From Salinicola endophyticus (lineage in GTDB: Bacteria > Pseudomonadota > Gammaproteobacteria > Pseudomonadales > Halomonadaceae), in the NCBI RefSeq assembly GCF_003206575.1, contig NZ_PZJO01000002.1:596390-660389 (forward strand): 64,000 bases of DNA, in the 5' to 3' direction. Under the pieces are notes generated by a model. The model saw only the letters and a program-made list of their open reading frames with translations, did no database searches and was not told where the DNA came from. A program made the position numbers and the translations under genes. Shown piece after piece: positions 27,894-37,745 of this stretch; position 1 is the stretch's first letter, and every line of letters begins with the position of its first letter.

Positions 27894-28862
27894 TCACGGT
27901 ACGGATTCGGCCGCGCGGGCGTCGGGGTGGGTATCGACCACGTTGCCATCGGCGTCGATCCATTTCGGCCATACCCGCCGCCGGCGCATCAAGGGGGTAT
28001 CGGGAATCAGGTCACGGTCGCCGGTCCAGTCGCCGCGGAACGCCAGCATCTGCGGGCCCAGCGGCTCTTCGGGCAGGGCGAAGCGCTCGTCGAAACGCAC
28101 GTCGACGAAGTGCAGCCCGCAGGCCGGCGCGGTGACGTTACCCAGGGTCCGATCCTTGAGCGCCAGCAGCTCGGCAGGATAGGACTCCGACTTGTCGCCG
28201 CGCCCCACCGCCACCAGCACCCCGGCAATGTTGCGGATCATATGGTGCAGGAAGGCGTTGGCCTGCACGTCGATCACCACCAGGGTCCCGTAACGGCACA
28301 CCTCGATGGCGTGCAGATGGCGGATCGGGGTCTTCGACTGGCAACCCGCCGCGCGGTAGCTGGAGAAGTCGTGCTCCCCCACCAGCACCTGGGCGGCACG
28401 ATGCATGCGCTCGGCGTCCAGTGGCTCGCGGCACCAGGTGGCGTGGTGGCGCTCCATCACCGGGCGCGTCGGCTGATTGAGGATGACATAGCGATAGCGC
28501 CGGGCCAGCGCCGAGAAGCGGGCGTGGAAATCGTCGTTCACCGGTACCAGCCAGCGCACCGCGATATCCCGCGGCAGGGTCGCGTTGGCGCCGAACAGCC
28601 ACGCCTTCTGGGTGCGCGCCGCGGGCGCATCGAAGTGCACGATCTGGCGCGTGGCATGAACGCCGCTGTCGGTACGACCGCTGCACAGCACCTTGACCGG
28701 AGCCGCGGCGATCCGTGACAACGCAGCCTCCAGGGTGCCCTGGACCGACTCGGCGTGGCTCAGGCGCTGCCAGCCGCAGTAGCGGGTACCGTCATACTCC
28801 ACGCCGAGGGCCAGGCGGCCACTCAGCGTCTGGGTATCGTCCTGCCGGGTAAAAAACGCCAT
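27894..28862 (-). CDS. truA: tRNA pseudouridine(38-40) synthase
   Basis: A 322-residue enzyme that isomerises uridines 38-40 in the tRNA anticodon arm. The catalytic aspartate is in SGRTDSGVHATRQ, preceded by GVEYDGTRYCGWQ; FLHHMIRNIAGVLVAVGRG is the second family block. The C-terminal 50 residues (from FALPEEPLGPQML) extend past the usual core of about 270 and are basic. Start at the ATG at 28862 with AGG upstream. Confidence 0.95.
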   Translation of the reverse strand: MAFFTRQDDTQTLSGRLALGVEYDGTRYCGWQRLSHAESVQGTLEAALSRIAAAPVKVLCSGRTDSGVHATRQIVHFDAPAARTQKAWLFGANATLPRDIAVRWLVPVNDDFHARFSALARRYRYVILNQPTRPVMERHHATWCREPLDAERMHRAAQVLVGEHDFSSYRAAGCQSKTPIRHLHAIEVCRYGTLVVIDVQANAFLHHMIRNIAGVLVAVGRGDKSESYPAELLALKDRTLGNVTAPACGLHFVDVRFDERFALPEEPLGPQMLAFRGDWTGDRDLIPDTPLMRRRRVWPKWIDADGNVVDTHPDARAAESVP

Positions 28863-28885
28863 CGAAACCTGCAACGCGGGGAAAC

Positions 28886-31807
28886 TTAGGGCCGACCATT
28901 ATCCCGATGCGGCGGCTCGAATTCCACCTCCTCGACCTCCCAGCCGACGGGAATCCCACGCTGCAGCGAGGTGTCCCCCGGGGAGACGGGATGCTGAGGC
29001 GACGCGTTTCCAGATGAGGTGTGTCCAGGCGAGGTATTCCCCGGAGACGCATTTTCAGAAGACGTGTTTGCGGCAGCCGTGCTTCCCGATGCGCTGCTTG
29101 GCGCAGACGCGCTGTCTGGAGAGGCCAAACCCACGCTCTGGTGAGGCGTCTCGGCGGACACCGGCTCGCCCATCGGGCGCCAGGTGCGCGCATCGAGGTC
29201 GAGTGGCGGCATCTCGATCTCGGACGAAGCGTCGCTCAGCGGCACCGTGGGCGACGGTGTCGCGTCATCGAGCTCCAGCGTCGGCGGCTGGTAGTCGATA
29301 CGCAGCGCCTGCGGCGCCGGATCATCGGGAAAGGCCAGCGGCGCGGCGGTCGCGTCGTCGCGCTCCCAGGGTCGCGCGCGGCGCTCTTGCGGGGGCTCGG
29401 CGGCGGCTGCCTCGCCCTGCTGCGTCCCGGTTTCCGATTTTTCTCCCGCTTCCAATTTTTCTTCCGCTTCCGATCCACGCGCATGCGCACCAGACGACCG
29501 ATGCTCGTCAGGTCCGGCATCATCCCGATGCGCCGTGGCTGACGGACCCGCACCCAGCGTCTCCGGGGCCACATCGAATGCATGAGGCAAGGGTTCGAGC
29601 GCCAGCGTCGGCGCGGCATCGGGCGGTGTCTCGGTGTCCTCTACCTCGGCGCCGTCCATGGTGCGCGGCGCCGAGGCCCCCCCAGTGGACACCGACTCGG
29701 ACGAAGGCGTCTTTTCAGGCGCTGGCGTCGTGTCGGACCAGGATGGCGCTGCGGACGAGGACGAAGTGTCAGGCAGCGGTGACTGGGGCAAGGGCGCCGC
29801 CTCGCCACCCAGCGCGGCATCGAACAGCGCATCCACATCCTCGACCCGCGCCAGAGAGAGCGCCCCCTCGTCCTCCGCCAGCAGAGTCGCCGCGGCGGTG
29901 TCGGCTGCCGCGGCCTCTGCGTGATCGGTGGCAACGGCCCAGCTCTCATCGACATAGCGGGCGCGGTAGTCAGCGACCAGGGCTTCCGCGGTGCGCCGTT
30001 GTTCGCGGCTGGCACTGTCGTCGAACCCGGCCAGCACCTGCTCCATGGCCTCGATCTCGCGCAGCTCACCCAGGGCTCGGATCAGGCTCAGCCGATGGCG
30101 CGGATCTTCCTCCAGCCGCGGTTCGAGCCAGTCACGGGCGGCAGCATAACGGCCATAAGCGATATAGATATCGGCCTGACTGATCGCCGCGGCCCCCATC
30201 TCGACCTCAACAGGGTCGCGCCGCGCGCCGCGGCGTTTCACACCTCTCTTCAGACACTTTAAGAGCCCCCTCGGCGCCCGGCGGCGGGGCTTGCGCGGGG
30301 CCTGGTCCGGCGCACCGGGGCGGCCGTCACTCGACTCGTCATGGACAGTAATCTGGGCCTGCTCCCGGGAACGGCGACGTTGCCGCAGCAGGGCCCAGAG
30401 CAGGCCGAGCAGCGCCAGGGCGCCGAGCAGCGGCGACCAGGACACGGCACGCTGCCATAGGGACGGCGCAGCAGCGCTGCCGTTTTTCGCGGCGGATACC
30501 TTGAGCGTGGAGGACGCCGATTTGGGCAGCGGCGTGGACTTGTCCAGCGGCGTCGCCTGCGCCGTCGACGAGGCCGCGGCCGCCGTGGAGGCAGCTGGCG
30601 TGGTATCGCCAGCCGACGTCACGGGGCCGGCGAGTGTCGATCCAGAAGCCGCAATCCCATCACCCACGGCCGATGAGTCGGCGGCCGTCGAGGTCGAGCC
30701 AGTCGAAATCGATGAAGTCGTAGGCGAGGAAGTCGAGGCGTCACCGGGCGGCGCCGATGCCCCCAGGGCCGCCACCACGGCGGACTTGCTCACACCACCG
30801 CTCGGGTCGGAGGCCGACACGTCGCCCTTGTCGATCGGCGTTGCGCCTGCGGCGAGCGCCGCCCGCAGCCGCTCGCGCTGGTCCTCGAGCTCGGCAATGG
30901 TCGCCTGCTGACGCTGGGTCTGCTGCGTCAGGGCTGCCACCTGCCGCGCCAGCGCCGCGCTGTCCGCCGCCCCCGACACCGAGGCAGATGACACCTGCCC
31001 CGCGCGCCCATGTGCGGCTGCCCCCTCGACATCGGCGCCATTGGCGGCGTTGCGCAATGTCCGCAGTGCAGCCGGGGCCTGATCGGCCAGCGCCGCGACC
31101 GTAGCCACCGGCGGCACCTCCAGGCGCACGCCGGCGCGCAGCCGATCGATATTGCCGGCCACGAAGGCACTGCGATTGGCGCGATAGAGCGCCAACATGG
31201 CCGCCGCCAGGGAGACACCCTGGTGCGGCGGCAACGATGCCGCCAGAGTCGAGAGCGTGGAACCGGGGGCGACCGTGAGCGCCTGCGGCCAGCCGGCAGC
31301 GGCAGTCGGATACGCAGAGGTCGAGACGGATGAGGGCGAAGCGGCAGTGGACGCCGAGTGCGGCGTCGAGTGCGGCGTCGAGTCAGCGGCTGCCAGCAGC
31401 GGCTGCGTCGCAGCGTAATCGGGCGGATCGAAAAGCAGCGAGACCTCACGCTGCCACTGCCCCTGAGGCCAGTTTATCTTCAGCAGCAGATCAAGAAAGG
31501 GTTCACGCACACGCCGGTCGCTGTCGAGCACGATGGCGAGCCCACCGCGGCGCTTCTCGACTCGCGCGGTGATGCCATCGCCAAGGGCATCCGGCGTCAG
31601 TCCGGCACGCCGGTAGGCCGCCGCGTCGGCCAGCGTCACCGAGACCTGCGCAGGCTCCAGCCTGGCGCTCTCGGTCAGCGGCAGCACCACATGCAGCGGC
31701 CGGTTGAGCGGTGACACCGTCAGCGGCTCACCCACCCCCAGCGCCTGGACCCGAGTAGCCAGCAGCAGCCCGCAACCGCCGATGAAGAGCGTGACCCATG
31801 ACCGCAT
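28886..31807 (-). CDS. fimV: FimV/HubP-like polar organiser with LysM-like domain
   Basis: A 973-residue envelope protein between asd and truA, the fimV position. A signal peptide (MRSWVTLFIGGCGLLLATRV, cleaved near 22) is followed by the FimV N-terminal domain starting LGVGEPLTVSPLNRPL. Next comes a degenerate LysM-like domain at about 180-260 (AMLALYRANRSAFVAGNIDR), a coiled coil, a Ser/Thr-rich linker, and one transmembrane helix at about 475 (LLGALALLGLLWALL). A cytoplasmic TPR-like unit (ADIYIAYGRYAAARDWLEP) and a 350-residue acidic Pro/Ser-rich tail complete it. Relatives anchor polar chemosensory, type IV pilus and ParA-type systems. The conserved FimV C-terminal TPR domain is not recognisable, and the end is built of pentapeptide repeats. 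Confidence 0.85.
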   Translation of the reverse strand: MRSWVTLFIGGCGLLLATRVQALGVGEPLTVSPLNRPLHVVLPLTESARLEPAQVSVTLADAAAYRRAGLTPDALGDGITARVEKRRGGLAIVLDSDRRVREPFLDLLLKINWPQGQWQREVSLLFDPPDYAATQPLLAAADSTPHSTPHSASTAASPSSVSTSAYPTAAAGWPQALTVAPGSTLSTLAASLPPHQGVSLAAAMLALYRANRSAFVAGNIDRLRAGVRLEVPPVATVAALADQAPAALRTLRNAANGADVEGAAAHGRAGQVSSASVSGAADSAALARQVAALTQQTQRQQATIAELEDQRERLRAALAAGATPIDKGDVSASDPSGGVSKSAVVAALGASAPPGDASTSSPTTSSISTGSTSTAADSSAVGDGIAASGSTLAGPVTSAGDTTPAASTAAAASSTAQATPLDKSTPLPKSASSTLKVSAAKNGSAAAPSLWQRAVSWSPLLGALALLGLLWALLRQRRRSREQAQITVHDESSDGRPGAPDQAPRKPRRRAPRGLLKCLKRGVKRRGARRDPVEVEMGAAAISQADIYIAYGRYAAARDWLEPRLEEDPRHRLSLIRALGELREIEAMEQVLAGFDDSASREQRRTAEALVADYRARYVDESWAVATDHAEAAAADTAAATLLAEDEGALSLARVEDVDALFDAALGGEAAPLPQSPLPDTSSSSAAPSWSDTTPAPEKTPSSESVSTGGASAPRTMDGAEVEDTETPPDAAPTLALEPLPHAFDVAPETLGAGPSATAHRDDAGPDEHRSSGAHARGSEAEEKLEAGEKSETGTQQGEAAAAEPPQERRARPWERDDATAAPLAFPDDPAPQALRIDYQPPTLELDDATPSPTVPLSDASSEIEMPPLDLDARTWRPMGEPVSAETPHQSVGLASPDSASAPSSASGSTAAANTSSENASPGNTSPGHTSSGNASPQHPVSPGDTSLQRGIPVGWEVEEVEFEPPHRDNGRP
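28968..29120 (-). repeat. Degenerate 15-bp tandem repeat inside fimV
   Basis: Eight consecutive 15-base units from 29001 to 29120 (for example GACGCGTTTCCAGAT at 29001 and GACGCATTTTCAGAA at 29046) keep register, with one more at 28968-28982 beyond an 18-base spacer. Translated on the minus strand they give pentapeptides of the type NTSSE, NASPG, NTSPG, HTSSG, NASPQ. The array is coding and in frame. Confidence 0.75.
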
Positions 31808-31926
31808 GCTGTCCCCAACTGCGCGATGTATTCGCAAGCATGATCGGCCGTTACGACACAATCTTTAACATCAGGTTACAGAAAGCGCCATGAACTCGCG
31901 CGCCGGAGTGGCATGCGCCCCCACGC

Positions 31927-31962
31927 AAGAACCCCGCCGGCGCAGGCGCGGGCGGGGTTCTT
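31927..31962 (-). terminator. Terminator between asd and fimV
   Basis: AAGAACCCCGCC and GGCGGGGTTCTT form a perfect 12-bp stem with a 12-base GC loop, 45 bases after the asd stop. It suggests fimV has its own promoter in the remaining 120 bp, which I could not place. Confidence 0.7.
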
Positions 31963-32006
31963 GGGCCGCGCGGCTGACGCGCGGCAGTCAGTGTCAGCGT
32001 GTGACC

Positions 32007-33122
32007 TCAGGCGTGTTCGCGCACGATCCGCAGCATGCGCTTGAGCGGCTCGGCGGCCCCCCACAGCAGCTGGTCACCGACGCTGAAGGCGGTCAGATAT
32101 TCGCCGCCCATGGCGAGCTTGCGCAGCCGCCCCACCGGGATGCTCAGGGTGCCGCTGATCGCCGCCGGCGTGAGCTGCTCGATCGTCTGATCCTTGTCAT
32201 TGGGCACGACCTTGACCCACTCGTTGTGCTTGGCCAGACGATCCTCGATCTCGTCGAGCGGCACGTCCTGGCGCAACTTGATGGTGAACGCCTGGCTGTG
32301 CGAGCGCATGGCGCCGATACGCACACAGAGGCCGTCGATCGGGATCGGCTGGCTGCCGGTGGCGAGGATCTTGTTGGTCTCCACGCCGCCCTTCCACTCC
32401 TCCTTGCTCTGCCCGTTCTCCATCGCCTTGTCGATCCACGGCAGCAGGCTACCGGCGAGCGGCGCCCCGAAGTTGTCGGTGGGGAAAGCGCTGCTGCGCA
32501 GGGTCGCGGTGACCTCGCGGTCGATGTCCAGAATCGCGCTGGAGGGAGTCGCCAGCTCCTGGGCCACGGCACCGTTGAGCGCCCCCATCTGGGCCAGCAG
32601 CTCGCGCATGTGCTTGGCGCCGGAGCCGGAAGCCGCCTGATAGGTCATGGAGGTCATCCACTCGACCATATTGGCCTCGAACAGCCCGCCCAGGCCCATC
32701 AGCATCAGGCTGACGGTGCAGTTGCCACCGACGAAGGTGCGGGTACCCTTGGCCAGCTGGGCGTCGACCACGTGACGGTTGACCGGATCGAGCACGATGA
32801 CCGAATCGTCGGCCATGCGCAGGGTGCTGGCGGCGTCGATCCAGTAGCCCTTCCAGCCCGCTTCGCGTAGCGGCTGGTAGACGGCGGTGGTGTAGTCACC
32901 ACCCTGGCAGGTCACGATCACGTCCATCGCCTTGAGTTCGGCGATATCGTTGGCGTCCTTGAGTGCCGGCACGTCCATGCCGATGTCCGGCCCCGGCTGC
33001 CCGGTCTGGGAGGTGGAGAAGAAGACCGGCTCGAGACCGGCGAAATCGTTGTCATCCAGCATGCGCTGCATCAGCACGGAACCGACCATACCGCGCCAAC
33101 CGACGAATCCGACTTTCAACAT
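32007..33122 (-). CDS. asd: Aspartate-semialdehyde dehydrogenase
   Basis: A 371-residue NADPH enzyme that reduces beta-aspartyl phosphate to the semialdehyde at the branch to lysine/diaminopimelate, threonine and methionine. The N-terminal dinucleotide motif is [18 protein letters not shown], the catalytic Cys is in [18 protein letters not shown], and the base His is in [18 protein letters not shown]. It is the gammaproteobacterial Asd type (E. coli Asd length 367). The ATG at 33122 gives the family N-terminus; upstream in-frame starts have no site. Confidence 0.96.
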   Translation of the reverse strand: MLKVGFVGWRGMVGSVLMQRMLDDNDFAGLEPVFFSTSQTGQPGPDIGMDVPALKDANDIAELKAMDVIVTCQGGDYTTAVYQPLREAGWKGYWIDAASTLRMADDSVIVLDPVNRHVVDAQLAKGTRTFVGGNCTVSLMLMGLGGLFEANMVEWMTSMTYQAASGSGAKHMRELLAQMGALNGAVAQELATPSSAILDIDREVTATLRSSAFPTDNFGAPLAGSLLPWIDKAMENGQSKEEWKGGVETNKILATGSQPIPIDGLCVRIGAMRSHSQAFTIKLRQDVPLDEIEDRLAKHNEWVKVVPNDKDQTIEQLTPAAISGTLSIPVGRLRKLAMGGEYLTAFSVGDQLLWGAAEPLKRMLRIVREHA

Positions 33123-33209
33123 AGATTGGTTACCCCGAAGGTGGAGGAAGCCACAGCCGACCAAGGCGGTTATCTCCCGGCCGGCACGGCTCCGCTTCCA
33201 TGAACGTCT

Positions 33210-33231
33210 GCCGTGACGCGCGCGTCACGGC
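33210..33231. repeat. 22-bp perfect palindrome between leuB and asd
   Basis: GCCGTGACGCG is followed directly by its reverse complement CGCGTCACGGC. As RNA it would fold to a 9-bp stem with a CGCG loop; as DNA it is a symmetric site. It is 89 bp upstream of the asd start and 96 bp beyond leuB, with no T-tract, so either operator or pausing hairpin is possible. Confidence 0.5.
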
Positions 33232-33326
33232 CCCCTCAAAAGCGTGTCAGTCTAGCAGCCCGCCGAGGCCGGCGCCGATCTCCTGCCGGGCGCGTGACAC
33301 TCGCTCATCGGCGGACGGCTGGCGCC

Positions 33327-34406
33327 TCAGACGTCGGCGAACGCTGCCACGACGGCATCGCCCATCTCCGCGGTGGAGACCTGGCGGGTGCCGGGATAGG
33401 CGATGTCCGCCGTGCGCAGACCGGCATCCAGCACCTGTCCCACGGCGCGTTCGATGCGCTCGGCCAGCGCGCTCTCGCCGAGCGAGTAACGCAGCATCAT
33501 CGCCACCGACAGAATGGTCGCCAGCGGATTGGCCAGCCCTTGACCGGCGATATCCGGCGCACTGCCGTGACACGGCTCGTACATACCCTGCTGGCGCTCG
33601 TTGAGCGACGCCGAGGGCAACATGCCGATGGAGCCGGTGAGCATCGCCGCCGCGTCGGAGAGAATGTCGCCGAACATGTTGCCGGTGACCACCACGTCGA
33701 ACTGCTTGGGCGCGCGCACCAGTTGCATGGCGGCATTGTCGACGTACATGTGCGACAGCTCGACGTCGGGATACTCGGGCGCCAGCCGGTTCATCACCTC
33801 GCGCCAGAGGATGGTGACCTCGAGCACGTTGGCCTTGTCCACCGAGCAGAGCTTGCCACCGCGCTTCTGCGCCATCTCGAAGGCGACCCGGCCGATGCGC
33901 TCGATCTCCGACTCCGAATAGACGTAGGTGTTGTAGCCCACGCGCTCGCCGTCACGCGTCTCGATGCCCCGCGGCTGACCGAAGTAGATCCCCCCGGTCA
34001 GCTCGCGCACGATCATGATGTCGAGCCCGGAAACCACTTCCGGCTTCAGCGTCGAGGCCTCGGCGAGCTGCGGGTAGAGCAGCGCCGGACGCAGGTTGGC
34101 GAACAGGTTGAGGTGCTTGCGCAGCCCCAGCAGGCCCTTCTCGGGGCGCTTGGTGAGATCCTCCAGCGTATCCCACTTGGGGCCACCCACCGCGCCCAGC
34201 AGAATGGCGTCGGCGGCCTTGGCCTTGGCCAGGGTCGACTCAGGCAGCGGATGCCCTTCGGCGTCGTAACCCGCGCCACCGACCAGCCCCTCTTCGAGCT
34301 CGGCGTCGAGCCCGGCGGCGCGGCAGGCGTCGAGCACCTTGACCGCTTCGGCGGTGATTTCCGGCCCGATACCGTCACCGGGCAATACCAGAATCTTCTT
34401 GCTCAT
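33327..34406 (-). CDS. leuB: 3-isopropylmalate dehydrogenase
   Basis: A 359-residue Mg/NAD-dependent oxidative decarboxylase of leucine synthesis. It starts [20 protein letters not shown]; the substrate loop is [20 protein letters not shown], the metal/NAD region is [20 protein letters not shown] followed by MLPSASL, and [18 protein letters not shown] is the adenine-site motif. It closes the leuCDB operon 54 bp after leuD. Confidence 0.96.
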   Translation of the reverse strand: MSKKILVLPGDGIGPEITAEAVKVLDACRAAGLDAELEEGLVGGAGYDAEGHPLPESTLAKAKAADAILLGAVGGPKWDTLEDLTKRPEKGLLGLRKHLNLFANLRPALLYPQLAEASTLKPEVVSGLDIMIVRELTGGIYFGQPRGIETRDGERVGYNTYVYSESEIERIGRVAFEMAQKRGGKLCSVDKANVLEVTILWREVMNRLAPEYPDVELSHMYVDNAAMQLVRAPKQFDVVVTGNMFGDILSDAAAMLTGSIGMLPSASLNERQQGMYEPCHGSAPDIAGQGLANPLATILSVAMMLRYSLGESALAERIERAVGQVLDAGLRTADIAYPGTRQVSTAEMGDAVVAAFADV

Positions 34407-34460
34407 GCGTAATCCTTGAAAACCCGCCTGGAGAGCGGTGTCGATACGGGTATCAGCGAC

Positions 34461-35105
34461 TCAAACGTCGCGGAACAGCCACGGCTGCGCCTGGCGATGA
34501 CGGCGTTCGAAGTCGCTGATCGCCCCCGACTGCGCAAGCGTCAGGCCGATGTCGTCGAGCCCTTCCAGCAGGCAGTGCTTGCGGAACGGGTCGACCTCGA
34601 AGGCGATCGTCTCGCCGCTCGGCGTGGTCAGCTGCTGGCGCTCGAGGTCGACGTCGAGACGGTAGCCTTCGGTCGCCTCGGTCTCCTGGAACAGGCGCTC
34701 GACGGTCTCCTCGTCGAGGGGGATCAGCAGAATGCCGTTCTTGAACGAGTTGTTGTAGAAGATATCGGCAAAGCTGGGCGCGATCACCACGCGGAAGCCG
34801 AAGTCATCCAGAGCCCAGGGCGCGTGCTCACGCGAGCTGCCACAGCCGAAGTTGCGCCGCGCCAGCAGCACCTGGGCGCCGTGGTAGCGCGGCTGGTTGA
34901 GGACGAAATCGGGGTTGAGCGGACGGCTGGAGGCGTCCTGGCCCGGATAGCCCTCGTCGAGATAGCGCAGCTCGTCGAACAGGTTGGGGCCGAAGCCGGT
35001 GCGCTTGATCGATTTCAGGAACTGCTTGGGAATGATCAGGTCGGTGTCGACATTGGCCCGATCGAGCGGCGCCACCAATCCCTGCAGGTGTTCGAATTTC
35101 TTCAT
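34461..35105 (-). CDS. leuD: 3-isopropylmalate dehydratase small subunit
   Basis: A 214-residue subunit with the swivelling aconitase domain; it partners LeuC. Signatures are [40 protein letters not shown] and [20 protein letters not shown]. The ATG at 35105 has GGAG eight bases upstream; the leuC stop is 31 bp before it. Confidence 0.96.
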   Translation of the reverse strand: MKKFEHLQGLVAPLDRANVDTDLIIPKQFLKSIKRTGFGPNLFDELRYLDEGYPGQDASSRPLNPDFVLNQPRYHGAQVLLARRNFGCGSSREHAPWALDDFGFRVVIAPSFADIFYNNSFKNGILLIPLDEETVERLFQETEATEGYRLDVDLERQQLTTPSGETIAFEVDPFRKHCLLEGLDDIGLTLAQSGAISDFERRHRQAQPWLFRDV

Positions 35106-35136
35106 CGTCGTCACTCCTCGTGAAGGGGGCCGGGGC

Positions 35137-36597
35137 TCAAGCGCTGAGCGCGTCGTCACGATCCCGCGCGCTGCCCGGGTCGTAGTCGCGCACGTCGACG
35201 AAGTGCCCTTCGATGGCGGCGGCGGCGGCCATCGCCGGACTCACCAGATGGGTGCGCCCGCCGTAGCCCTGGCGCCCCTCGAAGTTGCGGTTCGAGGTCG
35301 AGGCGCAGCGCTCGCCAGCGCCCAGTTTGTCGGCATTCATCGCCAGACACATGGAGCAGCCCGGCTCGCGCCACTCGAAGCCGGCCTCGACGAAGATCTT
35401 GTCGAGCCCTTCGGCCTCGGCCAGACGCTTCACCAGACCGGAGCCCGGCACCACCATGGCGAGCTGGATATTGTCGGCGACCTTGCGCCCCTGGGCCACC
35501 TTGGCCGCCTCGCGCAGGTCTTCGATCCGCGAATTGGTGCAGGAGCCGATGAACACCTTGTCGAGGCGGATATCGGTGATCTTCTGCCCCGCCTCGAGCC
35601 CCATGTACTCGAGCGCGCGCTGCATACCGCGCGCCACCGTCTCGTCGTCGGCGGTGGCCGGGTCGGGCACCGCGGCGGAGACATTGACCACCATCTCGGG
35701 ACTGGTGCCCCAGGTCACCTGGGGCTCGATGGCCGCGGCGTCGAGTTCGACCACCTTGTCGAAGTGGGCGTCGTCGTCGGAGACCAGTTCACGCCACGCC
35801 TCGACCGCCGCCGGCCACTGCTCGGCACTGGGGGCGAAGGGGCGGCCGCGCAGGTACTCGATGGTGTGGTCGTCGACCGCCACCAGACCGACCCGGGCAC
35901 CGGCCTCGATCGCCATGTTGCAGATGGTCATGCGACCTTCCATCGACAGCTCGCGAATCGCACTCCCGGCGAACTCGATGGCGTAGCCGGTACCGCCGGC
36001 GGTGCCGATACGGCCGATGATCGCCAGCACGATATCCTTGGCGGTGACGCCGAGACCCAGCTGGCCCTCGACGCGCACCTGCATGTTCTTCATCTTCTGC
36101 GCGATCAGGCACTGGGTGGCGAGCACGTGCTCGACCTCGGAGGTGCCGATACCGTGGGAGAGCGCGGCGAAGGCGCCGTGGGTGGCGGTGTGCGAGTCGC
36201 CGCAGACCACGGTCATGCCGGGCAGCGTGGCGCCCTGCTCCGGCCCCACCACATGGACGATGCCCTGACGCTCGTCATTGATGCGAAACTCCTCGATATC
36301 GAAGCTCTCGCAGTTGGCGTCGAGGGTCTCGACCTGGATGCGCGAGACGTCATCGACGATGCCCGCGTTGCCGGCACTGCGCTCCTTGATCGTGGTCGGC
36401 ACGTTGTGGTCCGGCGTGGCCAGGTTGGCATCGCGGCGCCACGGCTTGCGCCCGGCCAGACGCAGCCCCTCGAACGCCTGCGGCGAGGTGACTTCGTGCA
36501 GCAGATGACGGTCGATGTAGATCAACGCCGAGCCGTCATCGCGGCTGGTCACCAGATGCTGCGCCCACAGCTTGTCGTAGAGCGTTTGGCCTGCCAT
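35137..36597 (-). CDS. leuC: 3-isopropylmalate dehydratase large subunit
   Basis: A 486-residue aconitase-family catalytic subunit that isomerises 2- to 3-isopropylmalate. The three 4Fe-4S cysteines are in [10 protein letters not shown] and [31 protein letters not shown] and [20 protein letters not shown] are conserved active-site stretches. First gene of leuCDB, divergent from a LysR regulator, with a candidate promoter about 140 bp upstream. Confidence 0.96.
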   Translation of the reverse strand: MAGQTLYDKLWAQHLVTSRDDGSALIYIDRHLLHEVTSPQAFEGLRLAGRKPWRRDANLATPDHNVPTTIKERSAGNAGIVDDVSRIQVETLDANCESFDIEEFRINDERQGIVHVVGPEQGATLPGMTVVCGDSHTATHGAFAALSHGIGTSEVEHVLATQCLIAQKMKNMQVRVEGQLGLGVTAKDIVLAIIGRIGTAGGTGYAIEFAGSAIRELSMEGRMTICNMAIEAGARVGLVAVDDHTIEYLRGRPFAPSAEQWPAAVEAWRELVSDDDAHFDKVVELDAAAIEPQVTWGTSPEMVVNVSAAVPDPATADDETVARGMQRALEYMGLEAGQKITDIRLDKVFIGSCTNSRIEDLREAAKVAQGRKVADNIQLAMVVPGSGLVKRLAEAEGLDKIFVEAGFEWREPGCSMCLAMNADKLGAGERCASTSNRNFEGRQGYGGRTHLVSPAMAAAAAIEGHFVDVRDYDPGSARDRDDALSA

Positions 36598-36723
36598 GTC
36601 TCGATCTCCTCCGTCGCCCGTCTCGACGCGGTTGCGCGACGCTGTCGGTATGCCGCGAGGGGCCCGGCCACGGGCCTCTCGAGCTTGGGAGAGCCAAGAT
36701 ACGCCCGGGGCATGCATAAAAGC

Positions 36724-36774
36724 AATTCATCTTGATTATGCTTTGGATTCCACACCAGAATAGATGAATTCATC
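36724..36774. promoter_or_regulatory. Divergent leuC / LysR control region
   Basis: A perfect 12-bp palindrome GATGAATTCATC (36763-36774) and a further half-site AATTCATC (36724-36731) flank overlapping promoters. For leuC (minus) the -10 candidate is CATAAT (36735-36740). For the LysR gene (plus) TTGATT (36732-36737), an 18-bp spacer and CAGAAT (36756-36761) are candidates. The layout, one regulator site over two divergent promoters, is typical of LysR autoregulation; binding by this LysR is inferred. The start of leuC is 127 bp from the half-site. Confidence 0.6.
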
Positions 36775-36797
36775 AGCCCCGCCGCGAGGGCCACACC

Positions 36798-37697
36798 ATG
36801 GACACCCAGAGCCTGCAGGCCTTCATCGCCGTTGCCGATACCGCCTCCTTCTCGCTGGCCGGCGAGCGCCTGCACCTGACACAGCCGGCGATCAGCAAGC
36901 GCATCGCCGCGCTCGAGGCGCAGACAGACGCCAAGCTGTTCGACCGCATCAACCGCCGCGTCAGCCTCACCGAGGCCGGCCGCCTGCTGCTGCCCCAGGC
37001 GCGCCGGATCCTGCAGCTTGTCGAGGAGAGCCGACGCCAGCTGCACGACCTCAGCGGGCAGGTCGCCGGCAGTCTGACGCTGGCCACCAGCCACCATGTC
37101 GGCCTGCACCGCCTGCCCCCGGTGCTCAAGGCCTACACCCGGCGCTACCCCGGGGTCGATCTCGATCTGCGCTTCCTCGACTCCGAACAGGCCTATCAGG
37201 GGGTGGTCTCGGGGGCAATCGAACTGGCCGTGGTGACCCTGGCACCACGCCCCAACCCGCAGGTGGAGTCGGTGCCGGTATGGACCGACCACCTGCGCTT
37301 CGTCGCGGCCCCCGAGCACCCGCTGGCCGGCGCCAGTCGCATCTCGCTCGGCGAGCTGGCCCGCCATCCGGCGGTGCTCCCCGGCCCGCTCACCTTCACC
37401 CGCGACATCGTGGTCGACGCCTTCTCCCGCAGCGGCCTCACGATCGGCGTGGCACTCTCCACCAACTATCTGGAGACCCTCAAGATGATGGCCGGCATCG
37501 GCCTGGGCTGGAGCGTGCTGCCGGAGAGCATGATCGACGACGAGGTGACGGTCCTGGCCGTCGAGCACCCGCCCCTGCTGCGCCGCCTGGGCTATCTGGT
37601 GCATCGCGAACGCACCCTCTCCAATGCCGGCCGCGCAATGCTCGCCCAGCTCGAGTCGATGCGCGCCGACCTCGTCGAGACGCCGGATCGTGCCTAG
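36798..37697 (+). CDS. LysR-family transcriptional regulator divergent from leuCDB
   Basis: A 299-residue regulator. The winged helix-turn-helix is in residues 1-60 (TASFSLAGERLHLTQPAISK, then RIAALE and FDRINRRVSLTEAGR), with the linker helix to about 88 and a periplasmic-binding-protein-like effector domain from about 90 (GSLTLATSHHVGLHRLPPVL). It is transcribed away from leuC, the position pseudomonads use for a leu-linked LysR, so control of leucine synthesis with a pathway intermediate as co-inducer is a reasonable inference. Confidence 0.88.
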   Translation: MDTQSLQAFIAVADTASFSLAGERLHLTQPAISKRIAALEAQTDAKLFDRINRRVSLTEAGRLLLPQARRILQLVEESRRQLHDLSGQVAGSLTLATSHHVGLHRLPPVLKAYTRRYPGVDLDLRFLDSEQAYQGVVSGAIELAVVTLAPRPNPQVESVPVWTDHLRFVAAPEHPLAGASRISLGELARHPAVLPGPLTFTRDIVVDAFSRSGLTIGVALSTNYLETLKMMAGIGLGWSVLPESMIDDEVTVLAVEHPPLLRRLGYLVHRERTLSNAGRAMLAQLESMRADLVETPDRA

Positions 37698-37745
37698 GCT
37701 AGAGCGAGCCACCCCAGGCAGAGCGAGACACGAGGAGCACACGAC

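Noticed and set aside
28968..29120. CRISPR-like array
   Set aside because: The units are contiguous 15-mers without spacers and are in-frame coding repeats of fimV.
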